DNA of 64,000 bases from Hyphomicrobiales bacterium (GTDB lineage: Bacteria; Pseudomonadota; Alphaproteobacteria; Rhizobiales; Ancalomicrobiaceae), in the NCBI GenBank assembly GCA_021286855.1, contig JAJTBO010000002.1:124001-188000 (forward strand), written 5' to 3'. Below, piece after piece: positions 54,574 through 64,000 of this stretch (position 1 is its first letter; every line of letters begins with the position of its first letter). Below the pieces are notes generated by a model that did no database searches, was not told the DNA's origin, and was given only the letters and a program-made list of their open reading frames with translations. The translations under genes were made by a program, and so were the position numbers.

Positions 54574-54873
54574 ATGATCCCTGCCGTCGAACACGCCGCC
54601 CTCGCGGGCTCCATCGAAATCCACCGGCTCGGCCGCCGCCCGAAGGGGTGGTCCGGCTACGTCACCGGTCTCGCGCCGATCGCCGATCTCACCATCCCCT
54701 GGGGTGAGCTCGAGCGCCGGCTGCTCGAGATGGGGATCGTCGAGGGGGCGCGGGTCGAGCTGATGCACGAAGGGCCGATCGGCCGCGATCCGATCGCGGT
54801 TCGGGTCGACGACGCCACCGTGGCGCTCCGACGCCGCGACGCCGACGCCATCCTGGTCGCCGCGGCCGAGTGA
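54574..54873 (+). CDS. feoA: Ferrous iron transport protein FeoA
   Basis: A 99-residue SH3-like cytoplasmic partner of FeoB: YVTGLAPIADLTIPWGELERRLLEMG, then VEGARVELMHEGPIGRDPIAVRV. It lies 4 bp before feoB. The N-terminal 25 residues are longer than in many FeoA proteins. Confidence 0.93.
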   Translation: MIPAVEHAALAGSIEIHRLGRRPKGWSGYVTGLAPIADLTIPWGELERRLLEMGIVEGARVELMHEGPIGRDPIAVRVDDATVALRRRDADAILVAAAE

Positions 54874-54877
54874 TCGC

Positions 54878-56743
54878 ATGAGCGCACCCCATGTTCCCGA
54901 GATCGCGTTGGTCGGTTGCCCCAACGCGGGCAAGACCGCGCTGTTCAATCAGCTCACCGGCTCGCGCCAGAAGGTCGCCAACTACGCCGGCGTCACCGTC
55001 GAGCGCAAGGAAGGCGCCTTCGTCACGCCGGCCGGTCGGTCGGTCAAGGTGCTCGACCTGCCGGGTACCTATTCGCTGCGCGGCCGCAGCCCGGACGAGA
55101 TCGTCACCCGCGACGTGGTGCTCGGCCGTCAGAAGGGCGAGGACGTGCCCGACGCGGTGGTCTGCGTCGCCGACGCCACCAATCTGCGGATCGTCCTGCG
55201 TCTGGTCATCGAGCTGATGTCGGTCGGCCGGCCGATGGTGCTGGCGCTCAACATGATGGACGTGGTGGAGAAGCAGGGCGGCCGCATCGACGTCGGCAAG
55301 CTCTCCGCCGAACTCGGCATTCCCGTGGTGCCGATCGTGGCGATCCGCAAGGGCGGCATTTCTGAACTGCTCGCCGCGATCGACCGGCTGCCGCTCGAGG
55401 CGGCCGATCCGAGCCCGCACGGTTGGCGCGAGCCGACGGCGGAGGAGATCCGGGCGACGCATGCGACGGCGGCGCGGATCCTCAAGGCCTGTTCCTTCCA
55501 TCCCGGCGACGAGAAGCTGACGCGTAAGCTCGACGCGGTGCTGCTGCATCCGGTGTGGGGCGTCCTCGTCTTGCTCGCCGTGCTGTTTCTGATGTTCCAG
55601 GCGGTGTTCACCTGGGCGAAGCCGGCGATGGAGCTGATCCAGGCGACGATCGAGATGGTCGGCGTGTTCGTCGGGGCGAGCCTGCCGGAAGGGTTGCTGA
55701 AGAGCCTCCTCGTCGATGGCGTGATCGCCGGCGTCGGGGCGGTGTTGGTGTTCCTGCCGCAGATCGTGATCCTGTTCTTCTTCATCATCCTGCTGGAAGA
55801 CTTCGGCTACATGGCGCGGGCGGCGTTCCTGATGGACCGCCTGATGGCCGGCACCGGCCTGCACGGACGGGCCTTCATTCCGCTCCTGTCCTCCTTCGCC
55901 TGCGCCATCCCCGGCATCATGGCGGCGCGCGTCATCGAGAACCGGCGCGATCGGATCGCGACGATCCTGGTCGCGCCGCTGATGACCTGTTCGGCGCGGT
56001 TGCCGGTCTACACGTTGATCATCGCCGCCTTCGTGCCGGAAGATGCCGAGGTCTGGGGCTTCGGCCTGCAGGGACTGACGATGTTCGGTCTGTTCGCCAC
56101 CGGCATCGTCTCGGCGCTCCTGGTCGCCTTCGTGCTGAAGAAGCTCGTGTGGAAGGAAGAGCCGGAGCCCTTCATCATGGAGCTGCCGGACTACAAGTGG
56201 CCGGCGCCGAAGAACGTGGCGATCGGTCTGTGGATCCGGGCGGGCGCGTTCCTGAGGCGCGCCGGCACGATCATCCTGGCGATCATGATCCTGATCTGGT
56301 TCCTCTCGACCTTCCCGGCGCCGCCGGAAGGGGCGGCGGGACCGGCGATCGACTGGTCCTTCGCCGGACGGCTCGGCCATTTCCTGGAGCCGATCTTCCG
56401 GCCGATCGGCTTCACCTGGCAGATCGTGGTGGCGCTGATCCCCGGCATGGCGGCGCGCGAAGTGGCGGTCGGGGCGCTCGGCACGATCTACGCGCTGTCC
56501 TCGACCGGCGACGAGATGCACGAGGCGCTGAAGCCGATCCTGTCGCAGCAGTGGCCGTTGTCGACGGCGCTGTCGTTCCTGGTCTGGTACGTGTTCGCGC
56601 CGCAGTGCGCCTCGACCATCGCGGTGATCAAGCGCGAGACCAATTCCTGGGTCTGGCCGGCAGTTCATTTCGGCTACATGTTCGTGCTCGCCTATGCGGC
56701 GTCCTTCGCCACCTACCATGTCGTGGAGGCTCTCACGCGATGA
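54878..56743 (+). CDS. feoB: Ferrous iron transporter FeoB
   Basis: A 621-residue inner-membrane Fe(II) importer. The N-terminal G domain has GCPNAGKTALFNQLTG (G1), DLPGTYSL (G3) and NMMD (G4). The membrane domain starts near residue 225 and includes the Gate motifs FIPLLSSFACAIPGIMAAR and IPGMAAREVAVGALGTIYA. It is shorter than E. coli FeoB (773) but normal for this subgroup. The stop codon overlaps the start of the cysteine-rich gene (ATGA). Iron-dependent control is expected, but no certain site is seen. Confidence 0.96.
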   Translation: MSAPHVPEIALVGCPNAGKTALFNQLTGSRQKVANYAGVTVERKEGAFVTPAGRSVKVLDLPGTYSLRGRSPDEIVTRDVVLGRQKGEDVPDAVVCVADATNLRIVLRLVIELMSVGRPMVLALNMMDVVEKQGGRIDVGKLSAELGIPVVPIVAIRKGGISELLAAIDRLPLEAADPSPHGWREPTAEEIRATHATAARILKACSFHPGDEKLTRKLDAVLLHPVWGVLVLLAVLFLMFQAVFTWAKPAMELIQATIEMVGVFVGASLPEGLLKSLLVDGVIAGVGAVLVFLPQIVILFFFIILLEDFGYMARAAFLMDRLMAGTGLHGRAFIPLLSSFACAIPGIMAARVIENRRDRIATILVAPLMTCSARLPVYTLIIAAFVPEDAEVWGFGLQGLTMFGLFATGIVSALLVAFVLKKLVWKEEPEPFIMELPDYKWPAPKNVAIGLWIRAGAFLRRAGTIILAIMILIWFLSTFPAPPEGAAGPAIDWSFAGRLGHFLEPIFRPIGFTWQIVVALIPGMAAREVAVGALGTIYALSSTGDEMHEALKPILSQQWPLSTALSFLVWYVFAPQCASTIAVIKRETNSWVWPAVHFGYMFVLAYAASFATYHVVEALTR

Positions 56744-56907
56744 ACGAAACCGTCCTCGTCTTCGGCGTCGTGCTCGGCGCGGCCGCCTTCGTGCTGTGGC
56801 GTTTCCTGCCGGCGAACCTCAAGGCGCGGATCGCGCCGAACGCCGGCTCGTCCTGTTCCTCGGGCGGCTGCGGCTCGAAGGATTGCGACGGCGGATCCTG
56901 CCACTGA
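56740..56907 (+). CDS. FeoB-associated cysteine-rich membrane protein
   Basis: A 55-residue protein with one N-terminal membrane helix (VLVFGVVLGAAAFVLWRFL), a basic segment and a Cys/Gly/Ser-rich end with four cysteines (SSCSSGGCGSKDCDGGSCH). This is the FeoB-associated Cys-rich type that often ends feo operons, possibly handling iron on the cytoplasmic side as FeoC does elsewhere. It overlaps feoB by 4 bp, which supports translation of this very small gene. Confidence 0.88.
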   Translation: MNETVLVFGVVLGAAAFVLWRFLPANLKARIAPNAGSSCSSGGCGSKDCDGGSCH

Positions 56908-56967
56908 GGCGCGGCGGGTCTCATCCCCGTCACACGAATTTCCGACGCGTCGAAATTTCGTGAGGTC

Positions 56968-57597
56968 TCAGGCGACGGTCGGGGCGAAGCGCGGATGCAG
57001 CCGCGCCGCGATCGGGGCGACGCGCGAAGCGGCGCGGCCGAAGCCGGTCGCGCCGGCGCGCGGCGGCTCCAGCGGCCAGTCGCCCTCGATCAGATAGGGA
57101 CCGCCGCCGCGCGAGGTCTTCGAGGAATAGAGAACGAAGCGCTCCGGCGTCCAGGCGCTGCCGGAAAAGCCGCCGCGCAGCGCCAGCCACGTCGCCACCG
57201 CCTCGTGCGAGACGCCCTTGCAGCGGGCGATGGTCACATGGGGAGTGAAACGGCGCGGCTCGGGAGGGAGCCCGAGCCGTTGGCAGATGCGTTCGTGTTC
57301 GGCCTGGAGTTCGACCAGGGGAGCGGTCGGGGCGACCTTGGCGACCAGCGAGTGCGGTTGCCTGCCGCCGAAGGCGACGACCCCCTCGATCCGGACCTCG
57401 AAGCGGCTGCGTCGGATGCGGGAGAGCTCCTCGGCGATTTCGTCGGCGGCGCGCTCGTCGACGTCGCCGATGAAGCGCAGGGTGACGTGGTAGTTCTCCA
57501 CGTCGATCCATTTGGCGCCGGGAAGGCCGCCGCGCAGGAAGGCGAGCGACAGACCGAGATCCTCGGGGACTTCGAGACCGGTGAAGAGGCGCGGCAT
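56968..57597 (-). CDS. thpR: RNA 2',3'-cyclic phosphodiesterase ThpR
   Basis: A 209-residue two-histidine (2H) phosphoesterase of the LigT/ThpR family, which opens 2',3'-cyclic phosphates or joins RNA 2'-5'. The two HxTx motifs are HVTL (37-40) and HVTI (120-123). It begins MPRLFTGLEVPEDLG. The C-terminal 35 residues after GDWPLEP are an extension without motifs. It is leftward and convergent with the feo operon. Confidence 0.93.
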   Translation of the reverse strand: MPRLFTGLEVPEDLGLSLAFLRGGLPGAKWIDVENYHVTLRFIGDVDERAADEIAEELSRIRRSRFEVRIEGVVAFGGRQPHSLVAKVAPTAPLVELQAEHERICQRLGLPPEPRRFTPHVTIARCKGVSHEAVATWLALRGGFSGSAWTPERFVLYSSKTSRGGGPYLIEGDWPLEPPRAGATGFGRAASRVAPIAARLHPRFAPTVA

Positions 57598-57803
57598 CGA
57601 TCGATCCCTCCGGTCTCGGCCCGAGGGAGGCGGCGACGCCGCGTCCGTCCGGGCGACGTCGGCCGAATCGCTCGACGCGACGCCTGATGAGGAAATCGTA
57701 TCCGGAGTTTGTGACGCATCAAGGAGATGCTTTTCGCGGCAGCCTGAAATGACGGCACTGTGACGAAAAGGGCTCGCCGGCCGCGTCGATCGGGCGATCG
57801 GCG

Positions 57804-58607
57804 TCAGGCCTCGAAACGAGCGATCACCGGCACGTGGTCGGAGGGCCGCTCCCAGCCGCGCGCCTCGCGCAGCACCTCGACCGGGCCGAGCCGCTCCTCG
57901 AAATGCGGCGAGGCCCAGACGTGGTCGAGGCGGCGGCCCTTGTCGGCCTTCGACCAGTCCGCGGCGCGGTAGCTCCACCAGGTGTAAAGCTTCTCCGGCG
58001 TGGGGATGGCGCGGCGCATGACGTCGATCCAGGCGCCGCCGGTCCGGATGGCCTCGAAGGCCTCGGTCTCGAGCGGCGTGTGCGAGACGACCTTGAGCAG
58101 CGCCTTGTGCGACCAGACGTCGTCGACCAGCGGCGCGATGTTGAGGTCGCCGACGACGATCGAGGGCGTGGCGGCCGCGGCGGTTCCGAGCCAGGCCTTC
58201 AGTTCGTCGAGAAAGGCGAGCTTGTGGGCGAACTTGTCGTTCACCGCCGGGTCGGGCTCGTCGCCGCCGGCGGGAATGTAGAAGTCGTGCAGGACGATCG
58301 GGCCGGAGGCGGCGTCGAGGGCGACGGCGAGGTGGCGGGCGTCGCCCTTCTCGCAGAAGTCGCGGCGATCGACGTTCAGGAACGGGATCTTCGAGACGAT
58401 CGCCACGCCGTGGTAGCCCTTCTGGCCGTGGATCGCGACATGCTCCCAGCCGAGCTTGCGGAAGGCGGCGGTCGGGAAGCTGCCGTCGGGACACTTGGTC
58501 TCCTGCAGGCAGAGCACGTCGGGGGCCTTCTCGACGAGCAGGCGTTCGACGAGGGGTAGGCGCAGGCGCACCGAATTGATGTTCCAGGTGGCGATCGAAA
58601 GGGTCAT
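57804..58607 (-). CDS. xth: Exodeoxyribonuclease III
   Basis: A 267-residue AP endonuclease/3'-exonuclease for base-excision repair. Active-site motifs are TWNINSVRLRL, CLQETKCPD, YHGVAIVSK, GDLNIAPLVDDVW and the terminal WERPSDHVPVIARF with the catalytic Asp-His. ATG 58607 matches the family N-terminus MTLSIATWNIN; the open frame upstream is not homologous. It follows lolA by 71 bp on the same strand. Confidence 0.96.
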   Translation of the reverse strand: MTLSIATWNINSVRLRLPLVERLLVEKAPDVLCLQETKCPDGSFPTAAFRKLGWEHVAIHGQKGYHGVAIVSKIPFLNVDRRDFCEKGDARHLAVALDAASGPIVLHDFYIPAGGDEPDPAVNDKFAHKLAFLDELKAWLGTAAAATPSIVVGDLNIAPLVDDVWSHKALLKVVSHTPLETEAFEAIRTGGAWIDVMRRAIPTPEKLYTWWSYRAADWSKADKGRRLDHVWASPHFEERLGPVEVLREARGWERPSDHVPVIARFEA

Positions 58608-58678
58608 GCGGCTCTCGTCGGAAGCGCCTTCGGCGGATCCGACGAGCCCATCTCGGGGGCGAGCGTCCGACGCGCCGG

Positions 58679-59350
58679 TCAGCGGATGATGGTGCGGTCG
58701 ATGAAGAAGAGCTTGGCGTCGACCGGCTGATTCGGAGTGACATTGTAGATCGACACGGCGGTATCGTAGCCCTGCGCGTCGGTCACCGTCCACTGACGCA
58801 GATCGCTCGACTTGCGGTCGAAGATCATGGTGAGGCGGCCGTCGCCGAAGACGGTCGACTGTTCCAGAACCACCGAGATCAGATCCGGCTCGAGGCTGAC
58901 GGAGGTGACGTTGGCTTCGCCGGTCAGGTCGATGTGGTCGGAGAGGAGGAAGCGCAGCGGCGTCTTCGACAGCGGATAGAGATCCTGGGTCGCCTGCCGG
59001 GTGTTGCGGACGACGACGTCCATGCCGTCGGCGATGATGTCGAGGTTCGACGGCTTGGCGTAGACGAAGCGGATCTTGCCCGGGCGCGACATGTAGAACT
59101 GGCCCTCGGCCTTGTCGCCGTCGGGGCCGAACTGCACGAAGTCGCCGGCCATGGTGCGGATCGAGTTGAAATAGCGGTTGATCTGGCCGAGCGCCTCGCG
59201 CTGCTGCGCCGTCAGGCCGGCCGGCTTGACCCCGGCGCCGGGGGTGAGCTTGATCGGCGCGCCCTGCGCGAGCGCGAGCGTCGGGGCGAGCGCGAGGCCG
59301 AAGGTCAGACCGAGAACGGCGCGGCGGGTCGGAGAGAAGGTCGTCGGCAT
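58679..59350 (-). CDS. lolA: Outer-membrane lipoprotein carrier protein LolA family
   Basis: A 223-residue periplasmic carrier that takes lipoproteins from LolCDE to the outer membrane. A Tat-like or Sec signal (TRRAVLGLTFGLALAPTLALA) is followed by INRYFNSIRTMAGDFVQFGP, KAEGQFYMSRPGKIRFVYAK and the terminal FFIDRTIIR. ATG 59350 has GAGGAC about 8 nt upstream. It lies 106 bp after ftsK on the same strand, a pairing common in Rhizobiales. Confidence 0.93.
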   Translation of the reverse strand: MPTTFSPTRRAVLGLTFGLALAPTLALAQGAPIKLTPGAGVKPAGLTAQQREALGQINRYFNSIRTMAGDFVQFGPDGDKAEGQFYMSRPGKIRFVYAKPSNLDIIADGMDVVVRNTRQATQDLYPLSKTPLRFLLSDHIDLTGEANVTSVSLEPDLISVVLEQSTVFGDGRLTMIFDRKSSDLRQWTVTDAQGYDTAVSIYNVTPNQPVDAKLFFIDRTIIR

Positions 59351-59456
59351 CGGGCGGGTCCTCGGGACTTTCTGTCGTCGGGCCGGCGCGGGCGGCGTCC
59401 GGCGGAGCGGTGAGAGGCGCAAGGATGCGCCCCGACCATGGCGGAACTCGGGTGGC

Positions 59457-62114
59457 TCAATCCTGCTCCCCGACCAGGATGTCGCGTTTGCCGGCGTGGT
59501 TGGCCGGACCGACGAGACCTTCCTTCTCCATCCGCTCGATCAACGAAGCGGCGCGGTTGTAGCCGATCTGCAGACGACGCTGGATGTAGGAGGTCGAGGC
59601 CTTGCGATCGCGCAGCACCAGAGCGACGGCGCGATCGTAGAGATCGGCGGATTCCTCGAGGCCGCCGGCGTCGCCGTCGGGGCTGGCCTCGTCCTCTTCC
59701 GAGGTGATCGTCTCCAGATACTGCGGCGCGCCCTGACGCTTCAGATGGGCGACGATCTTCTCGACCTCGTCGTCCGAGACGAAGGGGCCGTGGACGCGCT
59801 GGATGCGGCCGCCGCCGGCCATGAACAGCATGTCGCCCTGGCCGAGCAGCTGTTCGGCGCCCTGTTCGCCGAGAATGGTGCGGCTGTCGATCTTCGAGGT
59901 CACCTGGAAGGAGATGCGGGTCGGGAAGTTGGCCTTGATGGTGCCGGTGATGACGTCGACCGAGGGACGCTGCGTCGCCATGACGATGTGGATGCCGGCG
60001 GCGCGGGCCATCTGGGCGAGACGCTGGATCGCGCCCTCGATTTCCTTGCCGGCGACCATCATCAGGTCGGCCATCTCGTCGACGACGACGACGATGTAGG
60101 GCAGCGGCTCGAGCGCCAGCTCCTCCTGCTCGAAGATCGGCTCGCCGGTGTGGCGGTGGAAGCCGGTCTGCACCTCGCGGGTCAGCACCTCGCCGCGGGC
60201 GTTGGCCTCGGCGACGCGGGCGTTGAAGCCGTCGATGTTGCGCACGCCGAGCTTCGACATCTTCCTGTAGCGGTCCTCCATCTCGCGGACCGTCCACTTC
60301 AGCGCCACCACCGCCTTCTTCGGATCGGTGACGACCGGGGTCAGGAGGTGCGGGATGTCGTCGTAGACCGAGAGCTCCAGCATCTTCGGATCGATCATGA
60401 TCAGGCGGCACTGCTGCGGGGTCAGCCGATAGAGCAGCGACACGATCATGGTGTTGATCGCCACCGACTTGCCCGAACCGGTGGTGCCGGCGACGAGCAG
60501 ATGCGGCATGCGGGCGAGATCGGCGATGACGCTCTCGCCGCCGATGGTCTTGCCGAGGCAGAAGGCGAGCTTGGCCTTGGTCTGGTCGAACTCGCGGGAA
60601 GCGAGGAGCTCGCGCAGATAGACGGTCTCGCGGCGCTGGTTGGGCAGCTCGATGCCGATGACGTTGCGGCCGGGCACCACGGCGACGCGGGCCGACACCG
60701 CGCTCATCGAGCGGGCGATGTCGTCGGCCAACCCGATGACGCGGCTCGATTTGACGCCGGGGGCTGGCTCGAGCTCGTAGAGGGTGACGACCGGGCCGGG
60801 GCGGACGTGATTGACCTCGCCCTTGATGCCGAAATCGTCGAGGACGCCTTCGAGCATGCCGGCGTTCTGCTCCAGCACCTCTTCGCTCAACTCCTTGTCG
60901 GGGCCGAGGCGCTTCGGCTCGGAGAGCAGCGACAACGGCGGGAACTGCCAGCCGCGGGCGGTCTCGACGACGTCGTCGCGCATTCCGACGTCGCGAGCGC
61001 CGGCGCGGGTCGGGGTCGGCGGCTTGGCGGCCGGAGTGACGGCGACGCGACGGTCCTCGACGCGGGCGGCGGGGCCGCGCATCGGGGGGGCGAATTCGGG
61101 CCGTTCCGGTTCGAAGTCCGGCTCGGCGGGCGGCGGGCTCCAGGCGTCTTCGTCTTCGGGGACGAAGGGCGGCTCTTCCCAGCGATCCTCGGGCTCGGCG
61201 GGGACGGGCGTCTCGCGGGCGGGTCGGACGACGGCGCGCGGCGAGGGGCGGGCGAAGCCGGGTTCGATGCGCTGCGGCTCGGCGCGGGCGCGCAGGCCGA
61301 CGGAGGGACGCGCCGGCGCGTCCCAGGAGTCGTCCTCCTCGAAGCGGCGGGTCGGACGGCGGAAGCGGTCGAGCAGGCGGGCGAAGGAGAAGCCATAGCG
61401 GCGATTGTCGAGCGTGTGCGAGCGGACGCCGAAGAGGCGCAACAGGTTGGCGCGGGCGACCAGGACGAGGTGATGGGCGAGGGCGAGCGGCATGAAGCGG
61501 TCGCGCGGTTCGTCGTCCCACTCCTCGTCGTCCTCGTCGAGGTTTTCGTCGACGCCGATCCAGCCGAGGGCGCGCAGATCGGCCCAGACGGCGAGGGCGG
61601 CGAAGCCGAGGCCGGTGACGAGATGGGCGAGTTCGCCGCCGCCGAGGAGACCGACCGGCAGACGGATCAACATGTCGCCGGCGACGCCGCCGAGACCGAC
61701 CGGCAGCGGCCAACCGGCGCCGGTCGGCAGGCCGGCGAGCGCGCCTGCGACGGCGAAGAGGGCGAGCAGCCACCAGCTGGCGAAACGACGGTCGAAGCCG
61801 CCTTCGGCGCCGGCGACGAGACGCCAGCCGACCACCACCAGCGGCGGCAGGGCGAGGGCCGCGGAGAGGCCGACGAGCTGCATGGCGAGATCGGCGAAGA
61901 TCGCGCCGAGGTGGCCGAGGGCGTTCTTCACCGGCGCGGAGGTGGCGTTGGACAGGCTCGGATCGGTGGCCGACCAGGTGGCGAGGGCGGCGGCGGCGGC
62001 GGCGACCGCGGCGAAGGTGGCGAGACCGACGAAGCCGCGCAGATTGCGGGCGACGACCTGGCGCATCTCGGGGCCGGGGGCGTAGGAGGCGGGGGCCTGG
62101 CGTGCCGTACGCAT
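59457..62114 (-). CDS. ftsK: DNA translocase FtsK
   Basis: An 885-residue septal DNA pump that clears chromosome termini and activates XerCD. Four membrane helices lie in the first 190 residues (for example [20 protein letters not shown] and [19 protein letters not shown]). A low-complexity Pro/Glu/Arg linker of about 200 residues follows. The motor has [17 protein letters not shown], Walker [16 protein letters not shown] and Walker [15 protein letters not shown]. The C-terminal gamma winged helix ([20 protein letters not shown]) reads KOPS-type polarity sites. ATG 62114 or 62066 could be the start. Confidence 0.96.
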   Translation of the reverse strand: MRTARQAPASYAPGPEMRQVVARNLRGFVGLATFAAVAAAAAALATWSATDPSLSNATSAPVKNALGHLGAIFADLAMQLVGLSAALALPPLVVVGWRLVAGAEGGFDRRFASWWLLALFAVAGALAGLPTGAGWPLPVGLGGVAGDMLIRLPVGLLGGGELAHLVTGLGFAALAVWADLRALGWIGVDENLDEDDEEWDDEPRDRFMPLALAHHLVLVARANLLRLFGVRSHTLDNRRYGFSFARLLDRFRRPTRRFEEDDSWDAPARPSVGLRARAEPQRIEPGFARPSPRAVVRPARETPVPAEPEDRWEEPPFVPEDEDAWSPPPAEPDFEPERPEFAPPMRGPAARVEDRRVAVTPAAKPPTPTRAGARDVGMRDDVVETARGWQFPPLSLLSEPKRLGPDKELSEEVLEQNAGMLEGVLDDFGIKGEVNHVRPGPVVTLYELEPAPGVKSSRVIGLADDIARSMSAVSARVAVVPGRNVIGIELPNQRRETVYLRELLASREFDQTKAKLAFCLGKTIGGESVIADLARMPHLLVAGTTGSGKSVAINTMIVSLLYRLTPQQCRLIMIDPKMLELSVYDDIPHLLTPVVTDPKKAVVALKWTVREMEDRYRKMSKLGVRNIDGFNARVAEANARGEVLTREVQTGFHRHTGEPIFEQEELALEPLPYIVVVVDEMADLMMVAGKEIEGAIQRLAQMARAAGIHIVMATQRPSVDVITGTIKANFPTRISFQVTSKIDSRTILGEQGAEQLLGQGDMLFMAGGGRIQRVHGPFVSDDEVEKIVAHLKRQGAPQYLETITSEEDEASPDGDAGGLEESADLYDRAVALVLRDRKASTSYIQRRLQIGYNRAASLIERMEKEGLVGPANHAGKRDILVGEQD

Positions 62115-62137
62115 GGGGCGGGATCCTTGGTGCGGGG

Positions 62138-63352
62138 TCAGCCGAGAGTGTCGACGAGGCGGACGAGCGCCTCTTCGGTGAGAGCGAGCGATTCGACCAT
62201 GGCGAGGCGCAGGTATCGGTCGCCCGGATTGCGGCCGTCGGCCCCGGAGGCGCTCAGATAGCCGCCGGGAATGGTGCGGACGCCGGCGTCTCGCCACAGG
62301 CGCAGCGCCGTCGCCTCGCCGCCGCCGAGATCCGCGACGTCGAGCCAGAGGAAGAAGCCGCCGGGCGGGGTGGCGAAGCCGAAGCGGCGGCCGAGGATGC
62401 GTTCGGCCGCCGCGAACTTGGCGTCGTAGAGACGGCGGTTCTCGGCGACATGGGCCTCGTCGGAGAGCGCGGCGACGGCGACCGCCTGGGTCGGGGTCGG
62501 CACCTGCGGCGCGGCCATGTTGCGGAAGGCGACCCAGCGCGACAGGAAGTCGGGATCGCCGACGGCGAAGCCGCATCTGAGGCCGGGCAGGTTGGAGCGC
62601 TTGGAGAGCGAATTGAAGGCGACGACGCCGGCGAAACGCTCGGGCGTCGCGGCGGCGGCGGCGAGGACGCCGTCGGGGGGGCGGCCGTCGCGATAGATCT
62701 CGGAATAGCACTCGTCGGCGAAGAGCATGAAGCCGTGGCGGCGGGCGAGCGCGATCACGGCGAGCCAATCGGCGCGGTTCGCCACCGCGCCCTGCGGATT
62801 GGCCGGCGAGGCGTAGTAGAGCGCGACGGTGCGGGCGAGCAGGTCCGCCGAAAGGCTCGCCAGATCGGGCAGAAAGCCGGTCTCGGGGCCGGCGTCGATC
62901 ATCACCGCCTCGCAGCCGGCGGCGACGGCGCCGGCCGCATAGGCCTGATAGAACGGGTTGGGCAACAGGATCGCCGGACGCCCGGCGGTTCCCTTCCAGC
63001 GCCGGCGCGCCTCGAGCGCGGCGTAGAAGAGGCCTTCACGCGAGCCGTTCAGCGGCAGGACGCCGCGCTCGACGTCGATCGTCCCGGCGGCGAGGCCGAA
63101 GCGGCGCTCCGACCAGTCGGCGACGGCGCGGCGGAACGCCTCCGTGCCCTTGATCGCCGGATAACGGCCGAAGCCGTCGATCTCGCGGGCCAGGACCGGG
63201 CCGACGAAGGCGGGGACGGGATGGCGAGGTTCGCCGACGGTGAGGTTGATCGGCGCGCGGCCGGGCGAATGGGGCGCGAGAAGGTCGTTCAGCCGTTGGA
63301 ACGGCGAGACGAAGGCGGCGTCTGGGGCGGCGGTCGGCGAGGGCGCGGTCAT
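62138..63352 (-). CDS. Class I/II pyridoxal-phosphate aminotransferase
   Basis: A 404-residue fold-type I aminotransferase. The PLP lysine is in [16 protein letters not shown]. The Asn and Tyr of the cofactor site are in [12 protein letters not shown] and ADECYSEIY, and the substrate Arg in DRYLRLAMV. The gene is next to ftsK, where Rhizobiales often carry a succinyldiaminopimelate transaminase (DapC-like); that assignment is inferred from context and not certain. It starts 23 bp ahead of ftsK. Confidence 0.9.
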   Translation of the reverse strand: MTAPSPTAAPDAAFVSPFQRLNDLLAPHSPGRAPINLTVGEPRHPVPAFVGPVLAREIDGFGRYPAIKGTEAFRRAVADWSERRFGLAAGTIDVERGVLPLNGSREGLFYAALEARRRWKGTAGRPAILLPNPFYQAYAAGAVAAGCEAVMIDAGPETGFLPDLASLSADLLARTVALYYASPANPQGAVANRADWLAVIALARRHGFMLFADECYSEIYRDGRPPDGVLAAAAATPERFAGVVAFNSLSKRSNLPGLRCGFAVGDPDFLSRWVAFRNMAAPQVPTPTQAVAVAALSDEAHVAENRRLYDAKFAAAERILGRRFGFATPPGGFFLWLDVADLGGGEATALRLWRDAGVRTIPGGYLSASGADGRNPGDRYLRLAMVESLALTEEALVRLVDTLG

Positions 63353-63441
63353 GTCGGTCCGAATGCGAGGGATTCGGCGAAAGCCTAGCCGGGACCGGTT
63401 AAGCGGCTGTTAACCAAGGGCTTCGGACGCAAGGGAAAGTA

Positions 63442-63472
63442 AAACCCCCGGGCGGTGGCCGCCCGGGGGTTT
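63442..63472 (-). terminator. Terminator after the ammonium transporter
   Basis: A perfect 14-bp stem (63442-63455 with 63459-63472) and 3-nt loop lie 45 bp beyond the transporter stop. Reading leftward, TTTTACTTT follows. Confidence 0.85.
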
Positions 63473-63516
63473 CCTGTCGGGATCGTCGCGGATCGGTCGA
63501 GCCGACCCGCCTTCGA

Positions 63517-64000
63517 TCAGTTGTAGGCGCGTTCGCCGTGGGTCGCGATGTCGAGACCCTCGCGCTCGGCCTGCTCCGTGACGCGGATGCCGAAGATCGC
63601 CTTGATGATCATCAGAGCGACGAAGGAGACCACGCCGGTGGTGACGATACAGACCGCGACGGCCTTGGCCTGGATCACGAACTGACCGGCGATGGTGTAT
63701 TCGCCGACGCCGAAGCCGCCGAGCGAGGGCGCCGCGACGATGGCGGTGCCGAGCGCGCCGACGATGCCGCCCACGCCGTGGACGCCGAAGACGTCGAGGC
63801 TGTCGTCATAGCCGAGCATCGGCTTGAGGACCACGACCGCCCAGAGGCAGACCACGCCGGCGACAGCGCCGAGCACGATCGCGCCACCGGCGCCGGCGAG
63901 ACCGGCCGCCGGGGTGATCGCGACGAGACCGGCGACCGCGCCCGAAGCCGCGCCGAGCATCGAGGCATGACCGCGGGTCAGCCACTCGGCGAACATCCAG
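63517..64000 (-). CDS. amt: Ammonium transporter (Amt/AmtB), C-terminal part
   Basis: The last 161 residues of an ammonium channel; the frame is open to the window edge, so the 5' part is missing. Visible are helices such as ASGAVAGLVAITPAAGLAG, the pore histidine region FGVHGVGGIVGALGTAI, and the last helix AVCIVTTGVVSFVALMIIKA. The C-terminal tail FGIRVTEQAEREGLDIATHGE contains the segment that contacts GlnK. A glnK gene would be expected just outside the window. Confidence 0.95.
   Translation of the reverse strand, partial: WMFAEWLTRGHASMLGAASGAVAGLVAITPAAGLAGAGGAIVLGAVAGVVCLWAVVVLKPMLGYDDSLDVFGVHGVGGIVGALGTAIVAAPSLGGFGVGEYTIAGQFVIQAKAVAVCIVTTGVVSFVALMIIKAIFGIRVTEQAEREGLDIATHGERAYN

Noticed and set aside
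54689-56719. Long open frame opposite feoB
   Set aside because: It is rich in Arg, Asp, His and Gln with no recognisable domain, while feoB on the other strand is unambiguous.
59178-62261. Open frame of about 1000 codons opposite ftsK
   Set aside because: It is the complement of ftsK in a GC-rich region; the translation is a repetitive Gly/Asp/Glu/Arg composition without motifs.

Overview
The window reads as chromosomal DNA of a high-GC alphaproteobacterium, most likely of the order Hyphomicrobiales (Rhizobiales). Lineage markers are a CarD next to an alphaproteobacterial RpoH sigma factor, the ffh-rpsP-rimM-trmD-rplS operon, a Mic60/mitofilin gene tied to hemD, hemC and a HemY-like gene, a SUV3-like helicase followed by an S4 protein and a 7Fe ferredoxin, and the order lolA-ftsK-aminotransferase-ammonium transporter. 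The genus cannot be fixed from the sequence alone.

Layout. 1-8.2 kb: end of leuC, an RNA helicase with its S4-domain partner, fdxA, carD and rpoH. 8.2-10.7 kb: a leftward SNase-like gene and an M48 metalloprotease lipoprotein, then tRNA-Arg(CCU). 10.7-16.1 kb: an AcoR-type sigma-54 activator divergent from an aldehyde dehydrogenase, with a -24/-12 promoter and an upstream palindrome between them; then a DUF779 protein and a nitronate monooxygenase. 16.1-19.2 kb: a leftward pair, GT87-like membrane glycosyltransferase and FkbH-like HAD protein. 19.5-21.6 kb: a small accessory island of an XRE regulator and a strikingly AT-rich FRG-domain gene beside tRNA-Gly(GCC). 21.9-25.1 kb: YbaK/ProXp deacylase, a thioredoxin-TPR co-chaperone, a Lon-N-domain protein, a Trm112-like protein, and cyanase behind its own sigma-54 promoter. 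A long inverted repeat separates cyanase from leftward dapF-mtaB-ftsY.

28.7-34.4 kb: a methyltransferase, a secreted GyrI-like protein, then the SRP/ribosome operon ffh-rpsP-rimM-trmD-rplS. 34.5-39.7 kb: leftward hemC, hemD fused in frame to a Mic60-like sequence, and a HemY-N protein. 39.8-43.4 kb: tsaD-gpsA, a YciI-like gene, and an EVE-domain gene coupled to an ETF-beta lysine methyltransferase-like gene. 43.5-50.5 kb: small hypotheticals, rpmF, a short-chain prenyl diphosphate synthase, a LysR regulator divergent from an aldo/keto reductase, ispG and argG. 50.6-56.9 kb: marR with a Bcr/CflA efflux gene, typA, and feoA-feoB with a cysteine-rich accessory gene. 57-64 kb: thpR, xth, lolA, ftsK, a class I/II aminotransferase and the end of an ammonium transporter.

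Most of the window is housekeeping: translation and membrane-protein targeting, heme, isoprenoid, leucine, lysine and arginine synthesis, envelope and cell division. The clearest accessory element is the FRG-domain gene. Two sigma-54 promoters (aldehyde dehydrogenase, cyanase), an unbroken hemD-mic60 frame and a roughly 116-bp REP-like inverted repeat are the other features most worth a second look. Long antisense open frames are common here because of the GC content and were left out.
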